Positions 42,628 to 53,100 of a stretch of 64,000 nt of DNA are shown piece after piece. The notes under the pieces were generated by a model. The model was not told the DNA's origin, made no database searches, and saw only the letters and a program-made list of their open reading frames with translations. The DNA lies in assembly GCA_948847595.1 (NCBI GenBank), contig CAQOGY010000007.1, forward strand, positions 130,122 to 194,121, in the 5' to 3' direction. The translations under genes and the position numbers were made by a program. How positions within the stretch are numbered: the first letter of the stretch is position 1; the number at the start of each line of letters is the position of its first letter. This stretch comes from an uncultured Bacteroides sp. GTDB lineage: Bacteria > Bacteroidota > Bacteroidia > Bacteroidales > Bacteroidaceae.

Positions 42628-44199
42628 CTATTCCTGTTCATATCCCGGCGTTTGTTCTAACAATGGATTGATATTCATTGTGTTAATATCCACCGGCCAT
42701 AAAAGTTTATGCTTTTCATTCGTGTTAATCAAAGGAGAAGTAGCCGGATAATTGGCTGTCGCCGAGAATACTAACGAATTATGAGAAGCGTCCTGCATAC
42801 GTACAACATCAAACCATCTTTTACCTTCCCATACAAATTCCTTATCACGTTCATGCAATATAGCCAATTCGTTTTCCTCAAAACTACCGTCAGTATATTC
42901 GTGTCCGGCATAGTCGTCACCATAAGCACGTTTGCGCACATCATTAATATATGTACTGCATGATTCTCCCAATCCGTTCGCAACCTCAGCCATCATAAGC
43001 AAAGCATCCGCATAACGGTACACAATGACATCCGTATCATAAATCCGGTTATTATTAGAGTTGATCGAACCGATACATTTTTTCAAAACACATCCGAAGC
43101 TTGATGGATCTTTATCCTCTTGAGTATAATACTCCAGGAATGTAGCGTCACGACGGGTATCTTTTTCATCATAAGCAGACCAGAAAGCATGAGTATATTC
43201 ATGCCGGAATACACCGCCAGTCCCCTTTAAGTTCAATGTATCCGTCTCTATCCGCTTGCTGTCACGTCCATATACCTGACCGATAAATACAGCATCCTGA
43301 TACAGGAATTGTCCTCCCCAGTTGGTCGCTTCACCATCAGCAAAATGTAAAGTGAAAATAACTTCTTTATTATTGCGATTGGCAGTACTGAATACCTTCT
43401 CAAAGTCAGACAACAACTCGAATTTACCTATAATCTGATTCAAAGCAGACTGGGCCACTTTCAAATCTGTTGTTCCGGTAGCGGTATGCCCGGTAATGGT
43501 CACTTTGGCAGACCACATATATATTTCGGCTTTCAGCATCAAAGTAGCCGCTTTAGACCATATCGTCTTATCATAATCATTCGCCACTGTCACATCAGCA
43601 TAATTATCCTCTGACTTCCGGATATCCCCTTTTATAAATTCGAGTGTTGCCTCTGCTGTCGCACGTTCCACATAGAATTTATCAGCCGTGACCTTGCCGT
43701 TCAGCAATTCAACTTCGGTTACGACGGGTACCCCACCATACGTTTTATATAGCATAAAATAGTACAACGCCCTTAATCCATAAGCCTGAGCCAGATAATG
43801 TTTCCTGTTTGTGTCATCCAAAAAGCTGCATTCATTCTCTACTTTCTGAATAAAATGGTTGACTTGCATGATTGGAGAATAAAGACCGTACCAGTTACTA
43901 ATGCCCGGCCTATCCTGGTCAATTACATTTGAACGCAAGTTGGCATAATTCAAACTCGTATTCTCGGATGAAGTTCCCACACGTTGTGTTCCGCCACGGA
44001 CTTCTCCCAAAACATAGAACATATCATAATAACTCCTCAGTTGAGAATGCATACCTGTCATATATCCATCTACCTGTGCTTCATTATTCCAATAGTTCCC
44101 ACTTCCGAAATAATCCTCGGGAGCCAGGTCCAAAGCATCACACGATGTATAAAGGACAGTAGATATAAATAAAGAAATGATGTATATTATTTTTTTCAT
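42628..44199 (-). CDS. SusD/RagB-like outer-membrane lipoprotein
   Basis: 523 residues, lipoprotein signal peptide IIYIISLFISTVLYTSC with Cys at about 20, then DALDLAPEDYFGSGNYW. SusD features include the TPR-like helices (LAQAYGLRALYYFMLYKTYG), the late VYRYADALLMMAEVANGLG and the C-terminal RDKEFVWEGKRWFDVVRM. It lies 19 bp after its SusC partner. Without neighbouring carbohydrate enzymes the ligand cannot be stated; the locus is controlled by the invertible segment at 47595-47928 (inference). Confidence 0.95.
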   Translation of the reverse strand: MKKIIYIISLFISTVLYTSCDALDLAPEDYFGSGNYWNNEAQVDGYMTGMHSQLRSYYDMFYVLGEVRGGTQRVGTSSENTSLNYANLRSNVIDQDRPGISNWYGLYSPIMQVNHFIQKVENECSFLDDTNRKHYLAQAYGLRALYYFMLYKTYGGVPVVTEVELLNGKVTADKFYVERATAEATLEFIKGDIRKSEDNYADVTVANDYDKTIWSKAATLMLKAEIYMWSAKVTITGHTATGTTDLKVAQSALNQIIGKFELLSDFEKVFSTANRNNKEVIFTLHFADGEATNWGGQFLYQDAVFIGQVYGRDSKRIETDTLNLKGTGGVFRHEYTHAFWSAYDEKDTRRDATFLEYYTQEDKDPSSFGCVLKKCIGSINSNNNRIYDTDVIVYRYADALLMMAEVANGLGESCSTYINDVRKRAYGDDYAGHEYTDGSFEENELAILHERDKEFVWEGKRWFDVVRMQDASHNSLVFSATANYPATSPLINTNEKHKLLWPVDINTMNINPLLEQTPGYEQE

Positions 44200-44218
44200 A
44201 ATCTGTCTTTTTTATATG

Positions 44219-47200
44219 TTAGAAAGAAACGTTGATTCCAAAAATCACAGTACGCGGCAACGGATATCCCCCGTTGTTATCTGCCTTCTCTGGTGAAAAC
44301 AGGTGCTTCGCCTCTGTCAGATAGCCTAAGTTTTGTCCCGTCACAGACAATTCCACGTTACTTAGTTTAGCCTTTTGCACCCAAATGGACGGTAAGCGGT
44401 AGGTAAGTGACAACTCACGAAGTACCAGATAATTACCATTATATACAAACATGGAAGAACTACGGCAATAGTTTCTCTTTCCCAGTTGATCCGCCCAAAC
44501 GTAAGTAGGATATTTTGCGTTCGGATTATCCGGTGTCCAGGTGTCCTTCGTTTCTTGAATAGTATTGTAGGTACCTTGTGCACAAGCCATAATCCACATT
44601 GATTTCCAGTCTACAGCCTTAAAGCCCAAAGCGTAATCAAAACGTGCTGATAATGTCAAGTCTTTCCAGCTCACAGTAGTATTGAAACCTCCTGTCCATT
44701 TCGGCACCGTATTACCGACTTTCACCATATCATAATTGTCAATTACTCCATCTCCGTTGACATCTTTCCATTTCACATCACCCGGCTGAATAGGCAATGC
44801 ATTCTCCTTTTGACTATCCGACAATTTATTATAGCCTTCCGCTCCTCCATACAAAGGTCGGCCGGTCGAACCATTATTACCGGAAGTAATATCAATCAAT
44901 CCTGCCGGTATCTCATCCTGCGATTTATAGATACCTTCGGCAACAAACATGTACAAGTCGCCCGGGCGTTGTCCCTCTTGATAGCCGCCTACCCACATCT
45001 TCTCGTCACCATTACCGGTATATACCTGATATGCATCCTGCCGGTTACGTTCCAAGCTGTTGTCCGGTAAAGCTACGACCTTGTTCCTGTTGAGTGCACC
45101 GTTCCAGTTCAAATTCCATTTCCAGTCTTTCCGGTCAATGATACGGAAAGCCAGTTCAAATTCGAAACCTTGATTCTGGAACTTTCCATTATTGGAAACC
45201 ACAGAACCGACTCCCGATGTGGAAGGTACGGTGATATTGGCATATTTATCACTAGTCAGACGATTATAATAAGTCAAATTGGCATTAATACGATTCTCGA
45301 GGAATCCCAAGTCAAGTCCGACTTCAAAAGTTCTGGATTTCTCCCACATCAAGTATGGATTAGGAATGCTCCCCAAAAGGAATCCTGTAACACCATTATA
45401 TGTGTTACTGCCATATGAGCCTTGTACGGTATAATTGCCTACAAAGTTCTTGTTGACATTACCGTTCAGACCGAAACTTGCACGTAATTTACCAAATGAA
45501 AGTATATCGCTTGTGTTTGCCATAAATTTTTCCTTGCTGAAAACCCAACCGGCAGATACACCGGGAAATACTCCCCAACGGTTTTCTTTAGCTAATTTTG
45601 AATATCCGTCTTTTCTGAGAACTAATGACAGCAAATATTTTGATTGATAATCGTAGTTCACACGCCCGAAGAAAGACATGATACGCTGGCGGGAATGCCA
45701 GGAGTCAATGGAGCGTTTTCCTTCTTCTTTTGTAGTATATTGTAAATCCATAAAGTCGTCGGTCGGAGCGCCCGAACCGGATGCATTGAAACCTTTGTTG
45801 TAAGAATCATAATACTCAAAACCGGCCATTGCATCCAGATAATGATCTTTGTTAATCTGATAATTATAATTCAATACAGCGTTATAAGTCTGATCCAACG
45901 TGCGGTCATAAGAGGCGGAAGTGCCGCGTGATGTAACCTTATTACCCGGAGAACTCAAATAGTCTTTATTAAAACTTTCAACTTTCTCTTCCTGATAATA
46001 CCAGATTGCGCCTAACTTTAGTGACAGCCCTTTCATAAAATCAATAGTAAAGGACTGGTTCATTGTAAATTTGTCTGTGTTTTGGTCACGGACAAATTTA
46101 TCAAAATTATATTGTTGGTTACCGTCTCCCGAGTTAGGGCCCAGCAACATTTCCCCATCCGCATTATAGCCGCGGAAAGTAGGCGGCAAGGACAAACAAC
46201 GCGAGAAGTAATTGGCCTCGGCTGTCTGGGTGGCAGGCAGACCATTCCACGTAGCGTCTGCAAAGTTAAAACTGGAACTGGAAGTCAACCATTCTTTCAA
46301 CTTATAATCAGCATTGAAGGTGAAAGTGATACGCTTGTACCAGTTACCGTATGCAGTACCGTCACTCTTATTATAACCTAGTCCGGCATAATAGCTTCCC
46401 TTCTCATTACCACCGCTTACACTCAAATTGTAATCTTGTGAAAACGCAGGAGTCTGCACGTTGAAATCCGCAATATTGGTATTCTTGTAAATAAGTTTAT
46501 CGCCGTATATAGGGTCAATCATCGTTTGCCAACCCTGATTGAGCAAAAATGCCAGGTTATCAGCATACTTCATTGTACTCCAAATAGCAGAGGTCGTTTT
46601 GTTTCCATCCAAAGGAGTCACTCCGTCACTTGCAAAATAGGCATTACCTGTACCGTAAGGAGTGGCGCTAGTCAATCCACTGAGAGAAGACCATGCTTTG
46701 ACAGCATTTCCGTCCGGATGTTTCATATCGCCTGTATAAGCATTCTTATATCCCATGCGCATCCAATAAATATAGTCTCCGGCATCAAGGAACTCATAAG
46801 AATTCTTGAAATAGTTCAAGCCGAACTTCGCTTTCAGGTTGACTTCCGCCCTACCGCTCTTTCCGCGTTTGGTGGTGACAAGAATCACACCGTCATTGGC
46901 ACGGGCACCGTAAATAGCTGTTGCTCCGGCATCTTTCAGGACTTCCATTGATTCGATATCATCAGGGTTGATATCACTCAAAGAAGAACGCACCTGCCCG
47001 TCAATCAGGATAAGAGGAGAACCCGAACCGTCAAAGTTCGTACCACCACGAAGCACCAAAGTCGGCGTGCTGCCCGGATTACCGGAAGTCTGGCTTACGG
47101 ACAAACCCGCAACCGCTCCTGACAATGCTTGTCCCGGATTGCTGTATAGTCCTTGTTTCAATGTTTCTTCCTTTACTTTGGAAATGGAGTTGGTTACTTT

Positions 47201-47545
47201 GGTACGCAACTGCTTTCCGCCATAACCAGTCACAACTACTTCATCCAGCATCTCCGAATCCTCTTTCAATTGAACTCGAACCGAAGTTTTTCCTTTGAGT
47301 TCGATGGTCTGCATCTGATATCCGACGTACGAAATTTTAATTTTTCCGTTCGGATTCATGTTTAATGTAAATTTACCGTCAAGGTCGGTAATAGTACCAT
47401 TTGTAGTACCTACTTCGATTACACTCGCACCAATGATCGGCTCACCAGTGGCATCCGTCACCAACCCGCTAATAGATTTTGTTTGTGCCACAACTCCTAT
47501 AGAGCTGAATAAGCACAACATCAGCAAAAGGATGTTTTTCTTCAT
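44219..47545 (-). CDS. SusC/RagA-family TonB-dependent receptor, probably phase-variable
   Basis: 1108 residues. Signal peptide MKKNILLLMLCLFSSIGVVAQ, carboxypeptidase-regulatory-like domain at about 23-97 (SGLVTDATGEPIIGASVIEV), TonB box MLDEVVVTGYGG, plug with NPDDIESMEVLKDAGATAIYG and DGVILVTTKRGKSG, and barrel ending VIFGINVSF. No STN domain and no sigma/anti-sigma genes, so control must be different from the first locus. The 334-bp inverted-repeat-bounded promoter segment begins 50 bp upstream of the ATG, and its only good promoter currently faces the other way. Confidence 0.95.
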   Translation of the reverse strand: MKKNILLLMLCLFSSIGVVAQTKSISGLVTDATGEPIIGASVIEVGTTNGTITDLDGKFTLNMNPNGKIKISYVGYQMQTIELKGKTSVRVQLKEDSEMLDEVVVTGYGGKQLRTKVTNSISKVKEETLKQGLYSNPGQALSGAVAGLSVSQTSGNPGSTPTLVLRGGTNFDGSGSPLILIDGQVRSSLSDINPDDIESMEVLKDAGATAIYGARANDGVILVTTKRGKSGRAEVNLKAKFGLNYFKNSYEFLDAGDYIYWMRMGYKNAYTGDMKHPDGNAVKAWSSLSGLTSATPYGTGNAYFASDGVTPLDGNKTTSAIWSTMKYADNLAFLLNQGWQTMIDPIYGDKLIYKNTNIADFNVQTPAFSQDYNLSVSGGNEKGSYYAGLGYNKSDGTAYGNWYKRITFTFNADYKLKEWLTSSSSFNFADATWNGLPATQTAEANYFSRCLSLPPTFRGYNADGEMLLGPNSGDGNQQYNFDKFVRDQNTDKFTMNQSFTIDFMKGLSLKLGAIWYYQEEKVESFNKDYLSSPGNKVTSRGTSASYDRTLDQTYNAVLNYNYQINKDHYLDAMAGFEYYDSYNKGFNASGSGAPTDDFMDLQYTTKEEGKRSIDSWHSRQRIMSFFGRVNYDYQSKYLLSLVLRKDGYSKLAKENRWGVFPGVSAGWVFSKEKFMANTSDILSFGKLRASFGLNGNVNKNFVGNYTVQGSYGSNTYNGVTGFLLGSIPNPYLMWEKSRTFEVGLDLGFLENRINANLTYYNRLTSDKYANITVPSTSGVGSVVSNNGKFQNQGFEFELAFRIIDRKDWKWNLNWNGALNRNKVVALPDNSLERNRQDAYQVYTGNGDEKMWVGGYQEGQRPGDLYMFVAEGIYKSQDEIPAGLIDITSGNNGSTGRPLYGGAEGYNKLSDSQKENALPIQPGDVKWKDVNGDGVIDNYDMVKVGNTVPKWTGGFNTTVSWKDLTLSARFDYALGFKAVDWKSMWIMACAQGTYNTIQETKDTWTPDNPNAKYPTYVWADQLGKRNYCRSSSMFVYNGNYLVLRELSLTYRLPSIWVQKAKLSNVELSVTGQNLGYLTEAKHLFSPEKADNNGGYPLPRTVIFGINVSF

Positions 47546-47594
47546 TAGTATTACTTTTTAGTTAATAAATAAGGGTTAATTAAATATTTGCATA

Positions 47595-47928
47595 AGTTCA
47601 ATAAGAACTAATGCTTTTGTAATACCATGGATTGTCAGAGTGAATCAGGACTTGGGATTTTGAAAACACCGAAATATGAATTTAAAACCCGACTCTTTTG
47701 CTACCCGACCGGAGAAGCCGGATGCTTTCTTGTACACGTTTTATATAAGGTGTATTTTTGTATATGTATTATTCATATAGAAAATATTTTTATTAAATCT
47801 TTTGGTATTAATAAATAATATACATATATTTGCCCCGATTTAGAATAGGAACTATAAATGTATACGGGTTATAGCCTATGAAACGAAATGAATATAAAAG
47901 GAATAATAAACTAAGTTCTTATTGAACT
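47595..47928. promoter_or_regulatory. Putative invertible promoter segment (inverton)
   Basis: Perfect 15-bp inverted repeats, AGTTCAATAAGAACT at 47595-47609 and its exact reverse complement at 47914-47928, bound 334 bp. Each repeat is itself AGTTC-5 nt-GAACT. Symmetric arms around an asymmetric 5-bp core are the form of a tyrosine-recombinase crossover site. The segment lies 50 bp upstream of susC and contains no gene: an open frame at 47627-47818 has no family features. Invertible promoters upstream of susC-like genes are known in Bacteroides. Confidence 0.75.
47801..47832 (+). promoter_or_regulatory. Promoter inside the invertible segment, facing away from susC
   Basis: TTTG (47801-47804) is followed after exactly 20 nt by TATATTTG (47825-47832) on the plus strand. 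In the present orientation it reads towards the Wadjet-like operon at 48324. After inversion it would read towards susC, leaving a leader of roughly 140 nt. Confidence 0.72.
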
Positions 47929-48323
47929 CATCCATTCTATATAAATCACTATACATTTATTTGAAATATATCACTTGTGAAGAAGCATCTACACTTATCA
48001 AATCTTACATTAATTCAATATGATAAGTGAAGATAGTACAGATAAGGCCGATTATTGGTATGGTAACAGATATTGCTGCCGAAATAGCCGTTGATAGGGA
48101 TGTTGTAGAAGTGGGTACCACAAAAGATACAACTACTCTGATGCTTTTTGGGTTCAAATATCTGTCATCCTAACTACTGATTCGCATAAATAATAAAAAT
48201 CTTAACAGTTAAATTAGGTTTGTTATTTCATTTGTATTATTTTTGTAAGGCTTTGTTTTTTGCAAAGTTCTTAGCAATAGAGATCTATTGAAGAAGTAAT
48301 CGTTATTAAAAGACAAAACTAAT
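47929..48323. other. Intergenic region before the Wadjet-like operon
   Basis: Holds a 9-bp inverted repeat CACTTATCA / TGATAAGTG (47992-48000 and 48021-48029). An unassigned 48-codon GTG frame runs 48027-48173. A possible jet promoter box, TATTTTTG, is at 48238-48245, with a TTTG only 15 nt upstream of it (48219-48222). No gene is supported here; the 48-codon frame could be a relic. Confidence 0.4.
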
Positions 48324-49520
48324 ATGAGCACTTTTCGTTCCATAGAAGAACTGGTCAAAAGTCTCGACCGGGAGAAAGAACTCCTGAAAGAAATGTTTTC
48401 AAAGCGGAAGTCTCTTTCGTTCCGCTATGATTATGCACTTGAAATGACCGAGTACAAAGAAGAGCGCATCCGCTATTTGATAGACTACGGAGTGATCCGG
48501 GATACCGGCGATTTTCTCGAAATGGAAGACATCTATCTGAAGTTCTTTGAAGATGTGCTCGAAGTAAATGAAGAAATCAATGTCTCTTTCGTACAGGATT
48601 ACCTGACACGGCTGAATGAAAACATTGATTATTACTTGAAGGAAAATAACGAACAGCGCAAGTACAACTATCAACGGGAAGTGAAACGCTGCCTGAAAAA
48701 TATAGCTCTGACTACCGTCCGTAACGTGATGGACTTGAAGCGGAATATGGATAACACCTATAAGAACGAACCTAATTACAAGATAAAGAAAACCAAACTC
48801 GTCCGGCTTGACGAGAAACGGAACAATATAGCCTTGTTGATTCGTAAAAGCGAGGAATTGATAGACTATGGACAGCCTACTTTCTTTCGGGTGGCGATGG
48901 ATGTGCAGATGCGTAATGTGGTGAGTGACGTAAAACTCCAGTTGAATGACTCATACCATAACCTGATTGAAATCCAAAAACAAATCATCCATTATCTGAA
49001 CCTGATAGATTATCAGAACCGTATCTTTGAAAAAGTAAAGAAACTGAAGTACCTGAAAGACCAGTTCCTGTTGGAAGAACATACAAGCATCCGTTCTGTC
49101 GCCGCGCAAAAGAACCCTGTTTGGATGGAGCCGCAGGTCGGCTATCGTATCAAACTTTCCATTGATAATCTACGGACTTCCGACGAGGCTTTTCAGATAT
49201 TGAAGAGACTTGTCGCCCGACAGAAAAATTCTCCGAAAGGAATGAAACAACTGGCAGATGCTATTCCGGAAGGATATCTGGATGGGCAGTCGCAAATGAT
49301 AGATACCGTAAACCTGCAGGAAGTGCATAATTCATTTATGGCATCCAGCACCCATCTGTTCTCTTTTGTGATGAACTATCGCTACCGGAAAGAGGTGACA
49401 CGTGGAGAGAAATTAATCTTTTTCTGCCAACTGGCATCACAGTATGCCGACGAACTTCGCTTTACGGATACTTATGAAATCTCCGACGAAGTGGAATACC
49501 CTATCATATATGCCAAATGA
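48324..49520 (+). CDS. jetA: Wadjet-like JetA (MksF/kleisin-type) subunit
   Basis: 398 residues, entirely helical with long charged helices (LDREKELLKEMFSKRKSL; FLEMEDIYLKFFEDVLEVNE) and no signal peptide. I identify it by position and size: first of four consecutive overlapping or closely spaced genes whose third product is an SMC-like ATPase and fourth a Toprim nuclease-like protein, the jetABCD order. In Wadjet, JetA is the kleisin that bridges the JetC heads. Sequence alone would not be enough to name it. Subtype (I-III) is not assigned. Confidence 0.75.
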   Translation: MSTFRSIEELVKSLDREKELLKEMFSKRKSLSFRYDYALEMTEYKEERIRYLIDYGVIRDTGDFLEMEDIYLKFFEDVLEVNEEINVSFVQDYLTRLNENIDYYLKENNEQRKYNYQREVKRCLKNIALTTVRNVMDLKRNMDNTYKNEPNYKIKKTKLVRLDEKRNNIALLIRKSEELIDYGQPTFFRVAMDVQMRNVVSDVKLQLNDSYHNLIEIQKQIIHYLNLIDYQNRIFEKVKKLKYLKDQFLLEEHTSIRSVAAQKNPVWMEPQVGYRIKLSIDNLRTSDEAFQILKRLVARQKNSPKGMKQLADAIPEGYLDGQSQMIDTVNLQEVHNSFMASSTHLFSFVMNYRYRKEVTRGEKLIFFCQLASQYADELRFTDTYEISDEVEYPIIYAK

Positions 49521-49543
49521 CGTATGCTGAATACTAAAAACAG

Positions 49544-50101
49544 ATGACCATGAAATACACTGAAGAGATATTTAATATACTTAGCAAAGGGGGATTCATT
49601 TCTTCCAACAGTGTCTCTACCCAAGTAAAACGCTTGTATGATGCCATTGAGGAAGATTTACCCGATTATTATGATTATTACAAAGGTATCGGCTTCTATC
49701 TGGAAGGCGGTGACGGTTATTACTACTTTACTCGCAAGGAATCGAAAGTCGATTTGGAACGTAAACTGGAGGCGATTCAGAAGTGGATTGATTACCTGAG
49801 TTTCCTGAAAACCTATCATTCGGCATTCGGCCCGGGATTCCTGTTCCGTGCCGCCGATATTGAGATTCAGATAGGATGCGATATCGAACTGAAAGAAAAG
49901 GCAACCAAACTGTTTTCGGATAAGAAGAAATATGATGAAGTAGTCGGCAAACTGCTGAAAGAACTGGAGAGCATAGGACTGATAGAGAAAGAAAACGAAC
50001 TCGACGGGACATATAAAGTTTTGTCGGCTTTCCATTATATGGAAGACTTGGTTGATTGTATCACAATTTCAGAGGAGGTGCAAGATGAGATACCTGAATA
50101 A
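49544..50101 (+). CDS. jetB: Wadjet-like JetB (MksE/KITE-type) subunit
   Basis: 185 residues. Winged-helix-like secondary structure (EEIFNILSKGGFISSNSVST near the start, LLKELESIGLIEKENELDGT near the end), suitable for a KITE protein that binds the kleisin. It has the right size and place for JetB. It starts 23 bp after jetA stops; an alternative start is the ATG at 49550. Its last 17 bp overlap the start of jetC. Confidence 0.75.
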   Translation: MTMKYTEEIFNILSKGGFISSNSVSTQVKRLYDAIEEDLPDYYDYYKGIGFYLEGGDGYYYFTRKESKVDLERKLEAIQKWIDYLSFLKTYHSAFGPGFLFRAADIEIQIGCDIELKEKATKLFSDKKKYDEVVGKLLKELESIGLIEKENELDGTYKVLSAFHYMEDLVDCITISEEVQDEIPE

Positions 50102-53100
50102 GATTATTTTTCTGAACAGTGCCCATATTCCTTATGCGGAAGTGAAATTGGATGGCAACGTACATTTTATAGGTACGCAAGGTGTCGGTAAGAGTACGCT
50201 GCTTCGTGCCATCCTTTTCTTTTATAATGCTGACAAGCTAAGACTGGGCATTCCGAAGGAGAAGAAAAGTTTCGATGCTTTTTACTTCCCGTACGCCAAT
50301 TCTTACATAGTCTATGAAGTGATGCGTGAGAATGCCGCTTACTGTGTGGTGGCTGCCAAATCTCAGGGACGTGTATTTTTCCGTTTTATTGATGCGCCAT
50401 TCCAACAGGATTGGTTCATTGACGAACACAATGTAGTACATTCCGAATGGGGACGTATCCGCGAACACATCGGTGCGAAGATTCAGATTACTGCACAGGT
50501 GACTAGCTATGAAATGTATCGGGACATCATTTTCGGTAATAACCGTAAGCATGAAATGATACCCTACCGCAAGTTTGCCATTGTGGAAAGTGCAAAATAT
50601 CAGAATATTCCCCGTACCATACAGAACGTCTTTTTAAATTCCAAATTGGATGCCGATTTTATAAAAGATACCATTATCCGTTCGATGAGTGATGAGGATA
50701 TCTCTGTCGATTTAGACTTCTATCGTAGCCAGATAAAGGAATTCGAGCAGGAATACAGGGACGTGATGCTTTGGTTTACAAAGAATAAGAATGGAGAAGT
50801 GCCTGTCCGGAAGATGGCGGAGAAAGTAATGAATGCCTATCGTGACTTGATTTATACCCAAAAGCAGATTGCTGAAGGGCGTGCGGAACTTAACTTTGCG
50901 GAGAAACGGGCTTTGCATGAGATTCCGCTGGTGAAGGAAGAACTGGCTAAAGCGGAGACGGAACGTGAACGGTTGCTGCGGCTTATGGGTGAACTGCAAC
51001 AAAAGTACACCAAAGAGCGTGATGGCTTGATTACGGAGATAGGTGTAATAAACGACTTACTCAAAAAGATACGTGAGAAACGTCTGCATTACGAGCAGAT
51101 GCAGATTGAAGAAATCATCAAACGGGTATCTTGCGAAGAACTGTTGATTCAGGAACTGGAACAAGTCCGGAGTATGAAATCGGAACTGACAAGGGCTTAT
51201 GAGGATGTATTGAGTAAGTACCGGTTGCTGTTTGAGAAACTGGAAACAGATTTCCATACTTTTGAGAATAGTCAGCAGGCATGGATAAATGTCCGGAATG
51301 CGGAGATTGGCGGCAAGCAGGAGGAATTGATGCAACAACTTCGTGTGGAAGAGGAAAAAGTAAGGACGACACAAGAAGAGAAAGTACAGACGGTGGATAA
51401 TCGTATCCGGCAGTTGCGCGATGAACAGGCACAGTGTAACCTGAAACTTCAAAAGGTGAAATACGAGCATCCCCACCAAAAGGAAATGTCCGATTGTGAA
51501 GACGGCATCAACGAACTGCGCAAAAAGGACAAGGAACTGGAACTTGGCATCCGTCAGCAGCAAGGAGAAATAAAGCAGTTGAGACAGGAGTGTGAATGGA
51601 AAGTGAAAGAATTGAAATGGGAATTTCAGGCAAAGATGGAGTCTGTCCGCAAAGAGCGGAGCGCGATTGAAGAACAGTTGCAAACATTGGATGCCCTGAT
51701 TGAGAAACGAAAAGGTTCGTTGTGCGAGTGGCTGGAGAAGAACAAACCGGATTGGCAGGAGACGATAGGCAAGGTGGCGGATGAGGAACTGGTGTTGTAC
51801 AACAATGAACTGCAACCTCAATTAGTGAATAAGGAGTCTACTATGTTCGGCGTTTCACTTAATCTGGCAGCTATCGAGCGTCCTGTCCGCACTCCCGAAG
51901 AAATGAAACAGGAACGTGACAGACAACAAGCAGCCCGGCAACTTTGTACCGACCGTCTCACTCGACTGACGGAAGAAGAGTGGGAAGCAGTTTCTTCTTT
52001 GGAGAAGAAGTATTCGAAGCAAATACATGGTATTCTGGAAGAACAACATCTGATGGAAGCCGAGCGAATGCAGATTCCTGCAAAATTGAAGAATTTGCAG
52101 GCTGATTACGCCTCATGGAAGACAAAGGAAGAGGAGTGGAAAAGAGGATGTACTGAAGAATTGAAGGCACAACTGGATGAAATCGGACACCGTCTCTATG
52201 TGGCGGAAGGAGAGAAGCAGAAGTATTTGGATGAACGGGAAAAACTGTTGAAAGCCTGCCGGAAAGTGTATAATGACAGCAGGACGGAACTCCGAAAGGA
52301 ACTGGAGGAGTTTGTTGCCGGCGTTCAGCAAGAGGTAGACCGGATGAAACAACAGACTGCGGAGCGGGAAAAGGAGCTGAAACAGGCACAGGAGAATGAA
52401 CTGAATGGAAAGGGGGCTGATACGGTCACTATCCGTAAGTATGACGACAGGCTTGCCGAAATAAATAAAGAATTGGAATTTATCAGCAAATCCCGTCCGC
52501 AAGTTCTTTATTATGAAAGAGACAAGGCGGAACTGTTTGATAAGGAACCTGCTACACGAAGCCGGAAGAAAGAACTGGATGCGAAGCTGATTGCATTGAA
52601 CGAACGTTTCGCTCTGAAGAAGGAGAAGTTGCAGCTTCAGAAAAAAGGGGCGGACGAGCATCTCGACCGGATTGGCAAGGAATTGCATCTGCTGGAGGAC
52701 GGATTGAAAAAAGTGGATATGTTCCGGAAAGATGAAACTTTCTGTCCGCCTTCTGTGACGGAAATAGGAGAGAAGCCTACCCGGAAAAGTTGCGATGTTA
52801 TAGTGGAAGAATTGAAGTCTCTCATCGTATCCACCATCAAAAAAACAGACGAATTCAAGAAAGCGGTGACGCAGTTCAATGGAAACTTCTCGTCAAAAAA
52901 CACGTTCCATTTCCGTACGGAACTGGTTGGAGAACAGGATTACTATGATTTCGCTTCCAATCTGTGCGAGTTTGTGGATAATGATAAGATTTCCGATTAT
53001 CAGAAACATATCAGTGAACGGTATACGGATATAATCCGCCGGATTTCGCAGGAAGTGGGAGGACTGACCCGTAATGAAAGCGAGATACACAGAACCATAA

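Noticed and set aside
47627..47818. 63-codon plus-strand frame inside the invertible segment
   Set aside because: No known features, no ribosome site, and it would be cut off from its context on inversion.
48027..48173. 48-codon GTG frame upstream of jetA
   Set aside because: No recognisable family and no promoter of its own; might be a relic but cannot be supported.
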